From Nocardia africana NBRC 100379 (lineage in GTDB: Bacteria > Actinomycetota > Actinomycetes > Mycobacteriales > Mycobacteriaceae), in assembly GCF_001612635.1 (NCBI RefSeq), contig NZ_BDAV01000011.1, positions 310,001 to 374,000 of the forward strand: DNA of 64,000 nucleotides. The letters are read 5' to 3'. A model generated the notes under the pieces. That model ran no database searches, was not told the origin of the DNA, and saw only the letters and a program-made list of their open reading frames with translations. The position numbers and the translations under genes were made by a program. Positions within the stretch are counted from its first letter, which is position 1. The number at the start of each line of letters is the position of its first letter. This document shows, in pieces, positions 31,575 to 39,879 of this stretch.

Positions 31575-32893
31575 AGCGATACGTCGTGGTTCGTGGCGTC
31601 GGTCGCCGGTTCGATATCGCGAATCGGGCGGGGCGCGGGTTCTCGTCGGCGCCAATCGTCGGGAATGATGGCTTCCAGGACGTCGTCGACGGTGACCACA
31701 CCCAGCACGCGGTCGTTGTCGTCGATCACCGGAAGCGCGTACAGGTTGTAGTCGGCCATCAGTAGCGCGATATCGGTCAGGTCGGCGTCGGCGGTGACCC
31801 GGACCGGGTCGGAATCCATCAGCTCCGACACCGCGCGGCCGGGTTCGCTCTGCAACAGGGTTATCACCGATACCACTCCCACCAACCGTTCCTCATAGAG
31901 GACATGGATCTTCAACAACGCCTCCGACTGCAGGCCGTGCGCGGCGGCGATCACCGACAACGCTTGTGACGCAGTCGTATTCGGTCCACAGGTGGCGAAG
32001 TCGACGGTCATCAGGCCGCCGGCACTGTCGGGGTTGAATCCCATCAGGGTGATCACCTTGACGCGCTGCCCGGCGGGCATCAGATCCAGGACCCGCCGAC
32101 GCCGGGATTGACGGAGGTCGGTGACCGCGTCGGCGGCGTCGTCGGCGCGCATGCGGCCCAGCAGCGCGGCGACCTCGGAGTCGGGCATGTCTTTCAGCAG
32201 GCGACTGGCTTCGTCGGGATCCAGTTCTTCGAAGACGTCGGCTTCCAGCTCCGGGTTGTCGTGCACACGGTCGAGGATTTCGCCCTGCTCGTTCTTGGTG
32301 GCGTCTTCGAGCAGGTCGGCGATCTGCGCCGGTTTCAACGCCCCCACCCGGCCACTGAGACGGCGCACGGTGATCGAACCAGGGTGTCCGATCAACGGCT
32401 CGAACGCTTTCCAATCCCGGGACGCATGCCCGGCGCCGGTTTTGATCAGGCCGAACAACCGGGCCGGGCGGCGGGTGTCGAGGCGGGCCAGAACCCAGCC
32501 GGAGCCGGTGTCGTCGAGTTCGACGTCGTAGGCGCGCACCAATTCCGCCGCCGAGACGTCGATCAACCGGTGGCCGAGGATATCGGCGCGCAGCAGCACC
32601 TCGCCCTCGCGTCGTTCGAAACTCCGCAGGTCCACCTTGTTGACCGCCAACAGGATTCGGTCCGCGGTGAAGTCGCGGATACTGCCCGACGAGACGAAGA
32701 CCTTGCGACCCGCCATCCCGACCACCGCGCCGGTCACCGGCGGATAGGCGTCGCCGCCGGGAAGCCGGACGATCAGGTCTTCCACCCGGCCGATCGCCTC
32801 GCCGGACTTCGCGATCACCGGAGCCTTCAGCAGCTGCGACAGATGCAGGGTGCCGCCCGCTGACGTCGAGCCGGCCGAAAAGTTCTCGCTCAT
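31571..32893 (-). CDS. Soluble MgtE N-terminal/CBS regulatory protein with PRC-barrel-like N-terminus
   Basis: The protein has 440 residues from the ATG at 32893 with GGGAG upstream. The N-terminal ~90 residues resemble a PRC barrel (LLKAPVIAKSGEAIGRVEDLIVRLPGG). Next comes an MgtE N-domain (about 185-295: LKPAQIADLLEDATKNEQGEILDRVHDNPELEADVFEELDPDEASRLLKDMPDSEVAALLGRM), then two CBS domains (from GGLMTVDFATCGPNTTASQAL to VLGVVTVDDVLEAIIPDDWRRR). In MgtE these parts are the Mg2+ sensor that gates the channel, but here the membrane channel domain is absent. The gene overlaps the Nramp copy 2 start, so the sensor probably gates that permease. Confidence 0.88.
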   Translation of the reverse strand: MSENFSAGSTSAGGTLHLSQLLKAPVIAKSGEAIGRVEDLIVRLPGGDAYPPVTGAVVGMAGRKVFVSSGSIRDFTADRILLAVNKVDLRSFERREGEVLLRADILGHRLIDVSAAELVRAYDVELDDTGSGWVLARLDTRRPARLFGLIKTGAGHASRDWKAFEPLIGHPGSITVRRLSGRVGALKPAQIADLLEDATKNEQGEILDRVHDNPELEADVFEELDPDEASRLLKDMPDSEVAALLGRMRADDAADAVTDLRQSRRRRVLDLMPAGQRVKVITLMGFNPDSAGGLMTVDFATCGPNTTASQALSVIAAAHGLQSEALLKIHVLYEERLVGVVSVITLLQSEPGRAVSELMDSDPVRVTADADLTDIALLMADYNLYALPVIDDNDRVLGVVTVDDVLEAIIPDDWRRREPAPRPIRDIEPATDATNHDVSL

Positions 32894-33042
32894 GTCCAAC
32901 TCCCGCCTCACAGGCCGACATGGATGATGTGATCCGGATTCTGCACCGGCTGGGCCGCGACGGCGACTACGCGACGCCGACATTTACCTGAACGACGGGT
33001 GCGGTACCCGACTCGGATCGCCGTGGACGACATGCCGATCGC

Positions 33043-33570
33043 TCAGACACCGTCGACCGAGAGGGTGGCCAGCATCAGGTCCATGGCCGCCGCGCAGGGA
33101 TCGGGCCGGCCGGTGTGGTCCTGGTTGTTCACCCACCAGGTCACGGTTCCGGTGTCGGCCGCGGTCACGGCGCAGCTTCCGGGGTCGCGGGGATTGCGCC
33201 AGTACATTCCCCCGAAGCGTTTGATCACCACTTTCTCGACCCGATACCCCTGCTGGTTGGCCACTTCGACGTCACGGGCGAGGGTGTCGCCGCGCAACCA
33301 CGCGTAGGTGAGCTCGGCCGTGCCGGCGCCGGGATAGGCCGCTCTCCATCCGCATATGGTCGACCCGCCTTCGGGTGTCACCGCGGGCACGCGCACTGTG
33401 GCGGCGATGACGGGATCGGACAGCGGACCGCATCCGGCCAGAAAATTGGGATCGCCGGCGGGCCGGACGGCGGCATCGGGCTGCGTGTGGTTCGAGCATC
33501 CGGCCGTCACACACATCATGGCAATCGCGACGGCGACGAACGGCCCGATCCTTCGCATATCGCGCACCAT
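33043..33570 (-). CDS. DUF3558-family lipoprotein
   Basis: The protein has 175 residues from the ATG at 33570 (an internal ATG at 33558 is also possible). A lipobox, MMCVTAGC, gives an outer-face lipoprotein. The DUF3558 features are GCGPLSDPVIAATVRVP, STICGWRAAYPGAGTAELTYAWLRG and SCAVTAADTGTVTWWVNN, with conserved cysteines. The family is found in Mycobacteriales and has no established function. A much longer frame continues upstream but runs across the FetB-like gene in another phase and is not real. Confidence 0.8.
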   Translation of the reverse strand: MVRDMRRIGPFVAVAIAMMCVTAGCSNHTQPDAAVRPAGDPNFLAGCGPLSDPVIAATVRVPAVTPEGGSTICGWRAAYPGAGTAELTYAWLRGDTLARDVEVANQQGYRVEKVVIKRFGGMYWRNPRDPGSCAVTAADTGTVTWWVNNQDHTGRPDPCAAAMDLMLATLSVDGV

Positions 33571-33632
33571 GCCGCCGTGAACGCATCGGCCGCAAGGTCC
33601 TGCTGACAATCCATACGGATCTTTAGCGGTGT

Positions 33633-34376
33633 TCACCGCTGGTGTCGTCGGATTCGGCCTCGGGCGACGAGTTCGATGGTGACCGCGACCGCACAGGATT
33701 GCGCGAGGAGCAGGCCGAGGAGGACGAGGATTTGAACCGCGGCCGCGCGGCCGGCGGAGCCGCTGGCGAGGAGCACGCCGACGAATGCCCCGGGGAGCGT
33801 GACCAATCCGACTGTGCGGGTTTGGTCGACGCCGGGTAAGAGGGCGTCGGCCGCGGTGGATCGGATGATCTCCAGGCGTGCGTGGCGGTCGGTGAAACCC
33901 AGGCTCATGGCTGCCTCGACCTCGCCGCGTCGGTCGTGAACGGCGTCCAGCGCACGGCGTGCCGCCAGCGAGGTCGCGGTCATGGCGCCGCCGAGAATGA
34001 TGCCACCGACCGGGACGACCGCAACCCCCGCGAGGGGAACCACGCCGCTGACGAGCATCACCGGAAGGACGGCAGCCCATCCGGTCGCGAGCGCTGCGGC
34101 CAGCCATGTTCCGGAGCGCCCCGCTCGTGCTCGGCGAGCGGAGGTGACCACCGCGGCCGCGAACATCACGCCCAGAACGAGAAACGAGGACCAGAGATGG
34201 CGCAGGGCGGCGGCGAGCACCAGCGCGACCACACTCAGTTGGACGATCGCGCGAACGGCCGCACCGGGCACGACCAGCGCCGACCCGAGGTATGCGAGCC
34301 GGTATACCGCTGCCGATGCGGCGATCAGAAGCAGACACACAACCGCCAAACTCATTCCGGGCGATGCGACGCTCAC
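33633..34376 (-). CDS. FetB/YbbM-like (UPF0014) ABC transporter permease
   Basis: The protein has 247 residues from a GTG at 34376 with AAGGTGGG upstream; a GTG at 34385 is an alternative. About seven membrane helices are present with the UPF0014 signatures GAAVRAIVQLSVVALVLAAAL, VPVGGIILGGAMTATSLAARRALD and GFTDRHARLEIIRSTAADALLPGVDQTRTVGLVTLPGAFVGVLLASG. E. coli FetB pairs with an ATPase (FetA) in iron export, but no ATPase gene is adjacent here. The gene is divergent from a PAP2 phosphatase gene. Confidence 0.85.
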   Translation of the reverse strand: MSVASPGMSLAVVCLLLIAASAAVYRLAYLGSALVVPGAAVRAIVQLSVVALVLAAALRHLWSSFLVLGVMFAAAVVTSARRARAGRSGTWLAAALATGWAAVLPVMLVSGVVPLAGVAVVPVGGIILGGAMTATSLAARRALDAVHDRRGEVEAAMSLGFTDRHARLEIIRSTAADALLPGVDQTRTVGLVTLPGAFVGVLLASGSAGRAAAVQILVLLGLLLAQSCAVAVTIELVARGRIRRHQR

Positions 34377-34546
34377 TGTTCCCACCTTCTGCTGCAGCCC
34401 CGGGAACCCTGAGGCGGCCGACCATGGGGGCCGGCTGTGCGACGCTCAGCGTTTCCACAGCGTTGTTTCGCGACACTAAGCATGTGTCTGCGGTTGTCGA
34501 GGTTCTCCAGGGTTTTGTGGACGAAATACGCACGGAATCGTCGAGC

Positions 34547-35413
34547 ATGGAAGTCGCGATCGGTGCGGCCGCTGTCGGTACGGCGGCCCTGGTCGTGTCG
34601 ATCCTGGTCGGCCGGGTCGTCGATTCGTCGGCCTCGGGAGTACGGGGCGGGTGGTGGGCGTTGCGGACCTCGGTCGTTGCGGCGCTGTTCATGGTAATGA
34701 CGGTGCAGGTCGCGGATTCCGGATGGGTTACCGGTGCCGATGCGGCGACGTTGCGGTGGTTCGTCGAACATCGCAACGGCACCGCTACGGCTCTTGCGCG
34801 CGCGATCACCGATATCGGTAGTCCCGTCGGTGTGGCTGCGGTGGCGGTAGTGTTTTCCGCGGTGTTCGCCTGGCGGCGACGCAGTGCCGTTCCGGCTGTA
34901 TTCATCGTCGGCACAGTCGGTTTCGCGGCTGTCGCCAGCACGTCGATGAAGTATGTGGTCGGGCGGGACCGCCCCCCGGCTGTTCTGCACCTGACCGCGG
35001 AATCGGACTACTCGTTTCCTTCGGGCCACACCACGGGTACCACGGCGTTGGTCGGTGCCGTGCTGGTCCTGTGTGTGCTGGCGCGGCCCGGGCGTGCGCG
35101 CTGCGCGCTCGCGAGTGTCTCGGCCGCCGTGATCGTGGCTGTGGTCGCGGCCACACGGTTGTACCTGGGAGTTCATTGGCTCACCGATGTGGTCGGGGGT
35201 GCGATGCTCGGGACGGCTGTCACACTGGCGGCGACGACAGTGCTGATCTGGTTGTCTCCTACGACCGCCGGTGAGCGGCGTCGGTCCGGGCGGGGGCCGG
35301 TCCTCAGCGCTTCGCCGGATCAGCCCGGTGACGAGTCGCCCGCGGAACGGAGTTCCGTTGAGGACGAGCCGTCTTTTTCCGCAGGCAGCGCGGAGGCCGA
35401 GGCGAGGAAGTGA
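34547..35413 (+). CDS. PAP2-family membrane phosphatase
   Basis: The protein has 288 residues from the ATG at 34547; an in-frame GTG about 63 bases upstream is an alternative. Six membrane helices are present. The three PAP2 catalytic motifs are intact: KYVVGRDRPP, YSFPSGHTTGTTAL, and TRLYLGVHWLTDVVGG with the catalytic histidine. Members dephosphorylate lipid phosphates such as undecaprenyl pyrophosphate or phosphatidate. A polar C-terminal tail of about 50 residues follows the last helix. The gene converges on the COG4705 gene, with a strong hairpin between. Confidence 0.87.
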   Translation: MEVAIGAAAVGTAALVVSILVGRVVDSSASGVRGGWWALRTSVVAALFMVMTVQVADSGWVTGADAATLRWFVEHRNGTATALARAITDIGSPVGVAAVAVVFSAVFAWRRRSAVPAVFIVGTVGFAAVASTSMKYVVGRDRPPAVLHLTAESDYSFPSGHTTGTTALVGAVLVLCVLARPGRARCALASVSAAVIVAVVAATRLYLGVHWLTDVVGGAMLGTAVTLAATTVLIWLSPTTAGERRRSGRGPVLSASPDQPGDESPAERSSVEDEPSFSAGSAEAEARK

Positions 35414-35491
35414 TTCCTGCGTCGCAAGATCGACACACCCTGAGGATGCCGCAGCTTCGAAACCGTGCCGGCTGTCGCCTCGGCGAACAAT

Positions 35492-35531
35492 GACTCCCGC
35501 TCCACCTGCGACATGTGGTGGAGCGGGAGTC
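35492..35531. terminator. Bidirectional hairpin terminator
   Basis: A perfect 15-bp stem (35492-35506 with 35517-35531) with a ten-base loop lies between the convergent PAP2 and COG4705 genes. It is GC-rich with no T-run. Confidence 0.7.
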
Positions 35532-35546
35532 TCACGTGGATCCGAA

Positions 35547-36440
35547 TCAGCCCCGTCGCTGTGATAGGGGCTCGGCCGCATCGGAATCCGCGGCCGGTGG
35601 CACGCCGGCGGCGTCTGTACGGTCCGCGGCGAGGACGGGTTCGAACTCGGCGGTGGATCGGTCGCGTTGCCGGCGCCAGTGGGTGTAGGCGATGCCCAGG
35701 ACCAGGATCGCGAACAGGACCGCGGAGGTGCCGTAGGTGCCCAAACCGAGGCCGCCGGAGGTGCGGGGTTTGGACAACAGGTCGCCGCCGGTGGCCCCGA
35801 GGGGGCGGGTGAGGATGAACGCGATCCAGAACAGCAGTGGGCCGGGGATTTTCGTGAAGTAGTGAGCGGCCAGGATGGCGGCCATGACCGCGCCGATGAG
35901 TAGAGCGCTGCCCCAATAGCCGAGCCCGGAGCTGTCGGACAGGAAATCGCCGGTGGAGGTGCCGAGGGTGTTCGACAACAGGATCGCAGCCCAGTACAGC
36001 AGTTCACCCCGGAAAGTGGTGATGTTGGTGACGTCGTAGGTTTGTCCGCTGAATTTCCAGACGACGAACACGATCGCCAGTCCCGCGATGAGGATGGCCG
36101 CGCCGGCGCCGTAGCCGAGCCCACCGTCGGTGGAGGTGCCGTGTCCCGGCCCACGGTTGATCAGGTCCGACATGGTGGTGCCCGCGGTGCTGGTTGCGGC
36201 GATCACGGTCCAATACAGGGCGGGATGGAAACGGCGGGCCCGCAGTTGCGCGAGCAGGCTGACCACGAAGATCGCCAGGAACAACACCGTTGCCGCGACG
36301 TATCCGAGCTTCAAGGTCTGCGAGATCATGTCGCCACCGGTTTCGCCCAGGGTGGTGGCGGCGATCTTGAGCACCCAGAACATGACGGTGATCTGCGGCA
36401 GCTTGTAGTGGGTGAACGCGTTGTCTGTCTGCACTGTCAT
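35547..36440 (-). CDS. COG4705-type multi-pass membrane protein with fourfold internal repeat
   Basis: The protein has 297 residues from the ATG at 36440. About eight membrane helices are arranged in four repeats, each holding a (T/P)xGxTxxD motif: TLGETGGD (aspartate 37), TAGTTMSD (92), TLGTSTGD (165) and PLGATGGD (220). The four-aspartate symmetry suggests a pore or binding site lined by these residues. The family (COG4705) is described only as uncharacterized membrane-anchored proteins. A polar tail of about 40 residues ends the protein. A role in cation handling would suit the neighbourhood but is only an inference. Confidence 0.75.
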   Translation of the reverse strand: MTVQTDNAFTHYKLPQITVMFWVLKIAATTLGETGGDMISQTLKLGYVAATVLFLAIFVVSLLAQLRARRFHPALYWTVIAATSTAGTTMSDLINRGPGHGTSTDGGLGYGAGAAILIAGLAIVFVVWKFSGQTYDVTNITTFRGELLYWAAILLSNTLGTSTGDFLSDSSGLGYWGSALLIGAVMAAILAAHYFTKIPGPLLFWIAFILTRPLGATGGDLLSKPRTSGGLGLGTYGTSAVLFAILVLGIAYTHWRRQRDRSTAEFEPVLAADRTDAAGVPPAADSDAAEPLSQRRG

Positions 36441-36519
36441 GGACGTAGACGATTCCTTCGTCGAAGCGGGCATACAGTGGCGCATTCTGCGCCACAGCTG
36501 CTGAGAAGACGCTGTGAAA

Positions 36520-37131
36520 CTAGTACTGCGAGGCGGACGCGGCAGGCATGTTCGTGCCGGGACCCGGCGCGGATCGGCCCGACCGTGCGGCGAACAACGG
36601 GCGCGTTCCGAAGCCGAGGGAGTCGGCGAGTGCCTCCCGTTCGATCCGAGCCAGCGATCCGGCGAGTCGACGGCAGTCGTCGTGCTGTGCGATGAATTGC
36701 CGTGCCCAGTAAGCGGTTTCACGGTTCGGCCACCGCGGGCACTGGATGGCCAGAGCGCCCGCCGTGTGCAGGATCGCGATCAACGCCCGCGTGGTGTCGT
36801 CGGCGGGCTGGGCGTCGAACAGGGCGCGGTGCAGTGCGCAGCGCAGGGCTTGTTTGCCGAGCAGATCCGTGGTGGGCCATGTCGTGCGAAAGATCATGCC
36901 GCCGAGCCTGATCCGGTCTCGGCGCACCCGGTGGGCGGCGTGCAAGGCATCCAGTGACCGGCGGCGAAGCCGCTGCGGTGACACGGTCCGCCGGGAGTGC
37001 ACCGCGCCGTCGGCGTTGTCGGCGGAAGCGGCGACGGCTACTGCGAGGCCGGCGGTACGCCTGTCGATCACGAGCCGACCGGTGTCGTCGTCGAGCAGCA
37101 GCCACAACAGGTCGTGGGTAATCGGACTCAT
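36520..37131 (-). CDS. GPP34/GOLPH3-family protein
   Basis: The protein has 203 residues from the ATG at 37131 (MSPITHDLLWLLLDDDTGRLVID). The GPP34 pattern is visible: the N-terminal LLxLLLDDxTGR segment, a small alpha-helical repeat body, and the late DDTTRALIAILHTAGAL segment. In eukaryotes the family binds phosphatidylinositol 4-phosphate; bacterial members are common in actinobacteria with unknown function. It lies 79 bases upstream of the COG4705 gene on the same strand and 61 bases after the DedA gene, so these three may be one operon. Confidence 0.75.
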   Translation of the reverse strand: MSPITHDLLWLLLDDDTGRLVIDRRTAGLAVAVAASADNADGAVHSRRTVSPQRLRRRSLDALHAAHRVRRDRIRLGGMIFRTTWPTTDLLGKQALRCALHRALFDAQPADDTTRALIAILHTAGALAIQCPRWPNRETAYWARQFIAQHDDCRRLAGSLARIEREALADSLGFGTRPLFAARSGRSAPGPGTNMPAASASQY

Positions 37132-37192
37132 GCCCTCACCCTGGCGCGAGGCGGCTGTGGAATCGCTGAGAGGCCGTGGCGCCGGTGACATC

Positions 37193-37840
37193 TCATCGGG
37201 CGGTTCTGTCCGGCTGGACGTCGACGGCGCCGGCCGGACCGGCTTGCCGGCGTGAGCGCCGTCGCAGATACAACACCCCGGCCGTCACGATCGCCAGACC
37301 CACGACCGCCGCGACGGCGTAGCTCGGGCCACGCAGCACGTCCTCGACATGGCGCCAATTCGCGCCCGCGAAATAGCCGCCGATCGCGAGGGCCGCGGTC
37401 CACGGCAGGCAGCCGGCCACGGTGTAGATCCCGAACCGCATGCCGGGCATCTCGGCGATCCCGGCGGGCAACGAGATGAATGTGCGAATCCCGGGGAGCA
37501 GCCGGGCCCAGAACACGGCCGCGCGCCCGTGCCGGTCGAACCACTCCTGCGCGCGATCGACCTCTTCGGTGCGCAGCAGTACGTATCGGCCCCACCGATG
37601 CAGGGCAGGGCGCCCACCCCACCGTCCCGCCAGCCAGGCCAGATAGCTGCCCGCGACATTGCCCAGCGTGCCGGCGACGATCACAGCCACCAGATTGGGG
37701 TGCGCACCGCCGACCGCCCCGGCGGCCAGCGCACCGCCGAGCAGCATCGTCACCTCCGAGGGGATCGGAATACACGCCGATTCGGCCGCCATCAACACCA
37801 CGATGGCGACAAGTCCGTAGGTGAGGATCAGATGTTGCAT
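37193..37840 (-). CDS. DedA-family membrane protein
   Basis: The protein has 215 residues from the ATG at 37840. Signatures of the DedA/SNARE-associated family are ESACIPIPSEVTMLLGGALAAG, GNVAGSYLAWLAGRWGG, and FDRHGRAAVFWARLLPGIRTFISLPAGIAEMPGMRFGIYTVAGCLPW with its conserved arginines. DedA proteins are membrane transporters or scramblases implicated in lipid-carrier recycling and membrane homeostasis. A PAP2 phosphatase encoded 1.8 kb away could act on related lipid phosphates. Confidence 0.88.
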   Translation of the reverse strand: MQHLILTYGLVAIVVLMAAESACIPIPSEVTMLLGGALAAGAVGGAHPNLVAVIVAGTLGNVAGSYLAWLAGRWGGRPALHRWGRYVLLRTEEVDRAQEWFDRHGRAAVFWARLLPGIRTFISLPAGIAEMPGMRFGIYTVAGCLPWTAALAIGGYFAGANWRHVEDVLRGPSYAVAAVVGLAIVTAGVLYLRRRSRRQAGPAGAVDVQPDRTAR

Positions 37841-38214
37841 TTCGACGGTGGACTTTCTGCGGAGACTGTTCGGTCGAGGCACGCCACCACGGACGAACCG
37901 GGCGTGGCGATCGACGACACCGGATGCGGTGTCGAGGCCACCATGGCAGAGCCCGGCTGTGATCACGCTGAGAGAGATGCACGAGATCGGGCCCCATCGC
38001 CCACGATCGGGGAGGTCATGGAGTAGCGAACTCGGACGGAGTCGGTATGCGGCTGCAGAAGGTCCGCGAGCGCGTTGGGCGTTCTGCGAATCATCGCCGC
38101 ACACGCCGGCACGACCGATTGAGGCATCTGCGGACGAGACGACCGAATCCCGCAGCTCACCGCTTATCGCCGATTACGGGTTCGGACGGTCGGGCAGACC
38201 GATCCCGAGTGCGT
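37841..38214. other. Intergenic region (374 bp)
   Basis: It lies between the DedA gene start and the end of the aldo/keto reductase gene, both on the minus strand, and presumably holds the promoter for the DedA operon. I see no supported gene, repeat or operator. Confidence 0.4.
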
Positions 38215-39237
38215 CTACGGCGTCTTCGACCGTGTCGTCCGGTGGTGCGCGAGGGCCGGTGGGACATAGGCGACGTCGACCGGTCCGATGTCGGTTCCCG
38301 GCGGGACGATCTCGTCGATGTGGTCGAGCAGGTCGTCGTCGAGGAGGGTGCCGGCTCCGGCGAGCAGGTCGTCGAGCTGCTCGGGCGTGCGCGGCCCGAT
38401 GATCGCCGAGGTAACCGCTGGGTGGGCGGTCACGAACGCCAGCGCGAGGTGGGGCAGCGACAGCCCGGCCTGTTCGGCGATCCGGGCGAGTGCTTCGACG
38501 GCGTCGAGTTTGCGTTCGTCGGTCATGTGCTGCGGTGCCCAGTGCAGGCGCCCGGCCGACGGCGTTTCCGTGCTGCCCTTGCGGAGGCGACCGGCGAGCA
38601 AGCCCATCGCGAGCGGACTCCACACCAGGACACCCAGCCCGTAGCGCTGGCAGACCGGCAGGACCTCGCGTTCGATCCCGCGGTTGAGAATCGAGTAGTG
38701 CGGTTGCTCGGAGCGGAAGCGTGCCAGCCCGCGTCGTTCGGCCACCCACTGGGCTTCGACGATCTCCGACGCGGGCAGGTTGGAATGGCCGATCGCCCGT
38801 ATTTTGCCTGCGCGCAGGAGGTCGGTCAGCGCGCTGAGGGTTTCCTCGATGTCGGTGCCAGGGTCGGGGTGGTGGGTCTGGTAGAGGTCGATGTGGTCGA
38901 CACCCAGGCGGCGTAGCGACCCTTCGACCGCGGAAACGATCCAGCGGCGGGAGTTGCCTCGCCGGTTGGGATCGGAACCCATGGGGCCGTTGAACTTCGT
39001 GGCCAGCACGACATCGTCGCGGCGGCCGCGCAGGGCCTTGCCGAGGATCGTCTCGGACGTACCGTCGCCGCCGTAGACGTCGGCGGTGTCGATGAAGTTG
39101 ATGCCGCCGTCGAGGGCGCGATGGACGATGCGCACGCAGTCGTCGGCATCGGGGTTGCCGTAGGGGCCGAACATCATCGTGCCCAGGGCATAAGCGCTGA
39201 CCTGGATGCCGGTTCGGCCGAGCGGGCGAGTGTGCAT
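38215..39237 (-). CDS. Aldo/keto reductase
   Basis: The protein has 340 residues from the ATG at 39237 with AGGAGAATC upstream. AKR features are present: LGRTGIQVSAYALGTMMFG, GGINFIDTADVYGGDGTSE with catalytic Asp and Tyr, the catalytic lysine in VVLATKF, the histidine in LYQTHHPDPGTD, and the NADPH-binding C-terminal segment SAIIGPRTPEQL. It is the YakC/general stress subclass (AKR11-13-like). It reduces aldehydes or ketones with NADPH; the substrate is unknown. The VOC gene lies 61 bases upstream on the same strand, so the two probably form an operon. Confidence 0.9.
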   Translation of the reverse strand: MHTRPLGRTGIQVSAYALGTMMFGPYGNPDADDCVRIVHRALDGGINFIDTADVYGGDGTSETILGKALRGRRDDVVLATKFNGPMGSDPNRRGNSRRWIVSAVEGSLRRLGVDHIDLYQTHHPDPGTDIEETLSALTDLLRAGKIRAIGHSNLPASEIVEAQWVAERRGLARFRSEQPHYSILNRGIEREVLPVCQRYGLGVLVWSPLAMGLLAGRLRKGSTETPSAGRLHWAPQHMTDERKLDAVEALARIAEQAGLSLPHLALAFVTAHPAVTSAIIGPRTPEQLDDLLAGAGTLLDDDLLDHIDEIVPPGTDIGPVDVAYVPPALAHHRTTRSKTP

Positions 39238-39298
39238 GATTCTCCTGCGGCGGTAGAGGAGTGCGGCCGCGACCGGCCGCACTCCTGGTGGAGATGGG

Positions 39299-39766
39299 TC
39301 AGCCCTGGGCGTATTCGGCGGCGACGTCGACGATCCAGGTGACGCCGAAGCGGTCGGCGAGCATCCCGAAGGCGGGCGCCCACTGCGCAGGACCGAACTC
39401 CTCGATCACGGTCGCGCCCTTGGCGAGACCCTCCCACACCGGGGTGACCTCTTCGATGCTCTCGCCACGGACGGAGAGGAAGAACGGCTCCTCGGTGATC
39501 GTGGTGCCGTTCTCACGACGCGTGGTGGGCGTGCCCGGAGCGGCCGGGGTGTGCTCGCCGGGCACGTCGTAGGCCATGACCTGGAAGCCGTTGTCGGCAA
39601 CGACCTGGCCGAACACGACGTGGTCGGAGCCGGGCAGATCCGCGGGCATCCCGAAGTCGGAATAGGTGGCGACGGTGAGCTGCCCGCCGAACACCGACTG
39701 GTAGAACTCCAGGGCTTCACGGGCCTGGCCGTGAAAGTTCAGGTGGGCGACAGCGTTGAGCGACAT
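39299..39766 (-). CDS. VOC-family protein (PhnB/3-demethylubiquinone-like glyoxalase fold)
   Basis: The protein has 155 residues from the ATG at 39766 (MSLNAVAHLNFHGQAREALEFYQSVFGG). PhnB-like features are the N-terminal YLxFxGxAxEALEFYxxxFGG pattern, the SDHVVFGQVVADNGFQVMAYDVPGE stretch, and the C-terminal WAPAFGMLADRFGVTWIVDVAA. The catalytic function is unknown; these often lack metal ligands. It is divergent from a WYL-type regulator gene with an 8-bp-arm inverted repeat in the shared promoter region. Confidence 0.87.
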   Translation of the reverse strand: MSLNAVAHLNFHGQAREALEFYQSVFGGQLTVATYSDFGMPADLPGSDHVVFGQVVADNGFQVMAYDVPGEHTPAAPGTPTTRRENGTTITEEPFFLSVRGESIEEVTPVWEGLAKGATVIEEFGPAQWAPAFGMLADRFGVTWIVDVAAEYAQG

Positions 39767-39834
39767 GGTGTTCCGATCCTTCGGGAGTAGTTCGGGCGCC
39801 GGAGGTTTCCGGCGACAGGAACGACAATGCACGC

Positions 39835-39861
39835 AGTAGCGGTCAGAGAACGTCCGCTACT
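39835..39861. promoter_or_regulatory. Probable operator of the WYL regulator
   Basis: AGTAGCGG at 39835-39842 and CCGCTACT at 39854-39861 form a perfect inverted repeat with an 11-base spacer. It lies in the 113-bp region between the divergent VOC and regulator genes, and would allow joint control of both. Confidence 0.55.
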
Positions 39862-39879
39862 CGTGGCAGGGTGGAAACC

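Noticed and set aside
32922..32996. Plus-strand 23-codon ORF starting MDDVIRILHRLG upstream of the MgtE_N-CBS gene
   Set aside because: Weak ribosome binding site and no conservation evidence; it may be chance or a remnant.
32894..33042. A third M-box upstream of the MgtE_N-CBS/Nramp operon
   Set aside because: The spacer is too short and lacks the M-box conserved blocks.
33571..34941. Long N-terminal extension of the DUF3558 lipoprotein frame
   Set aside because: It runs in another phase across the FetB-like gene and into the PAP2 gene; the signal peptide and lipobox start at 33570.
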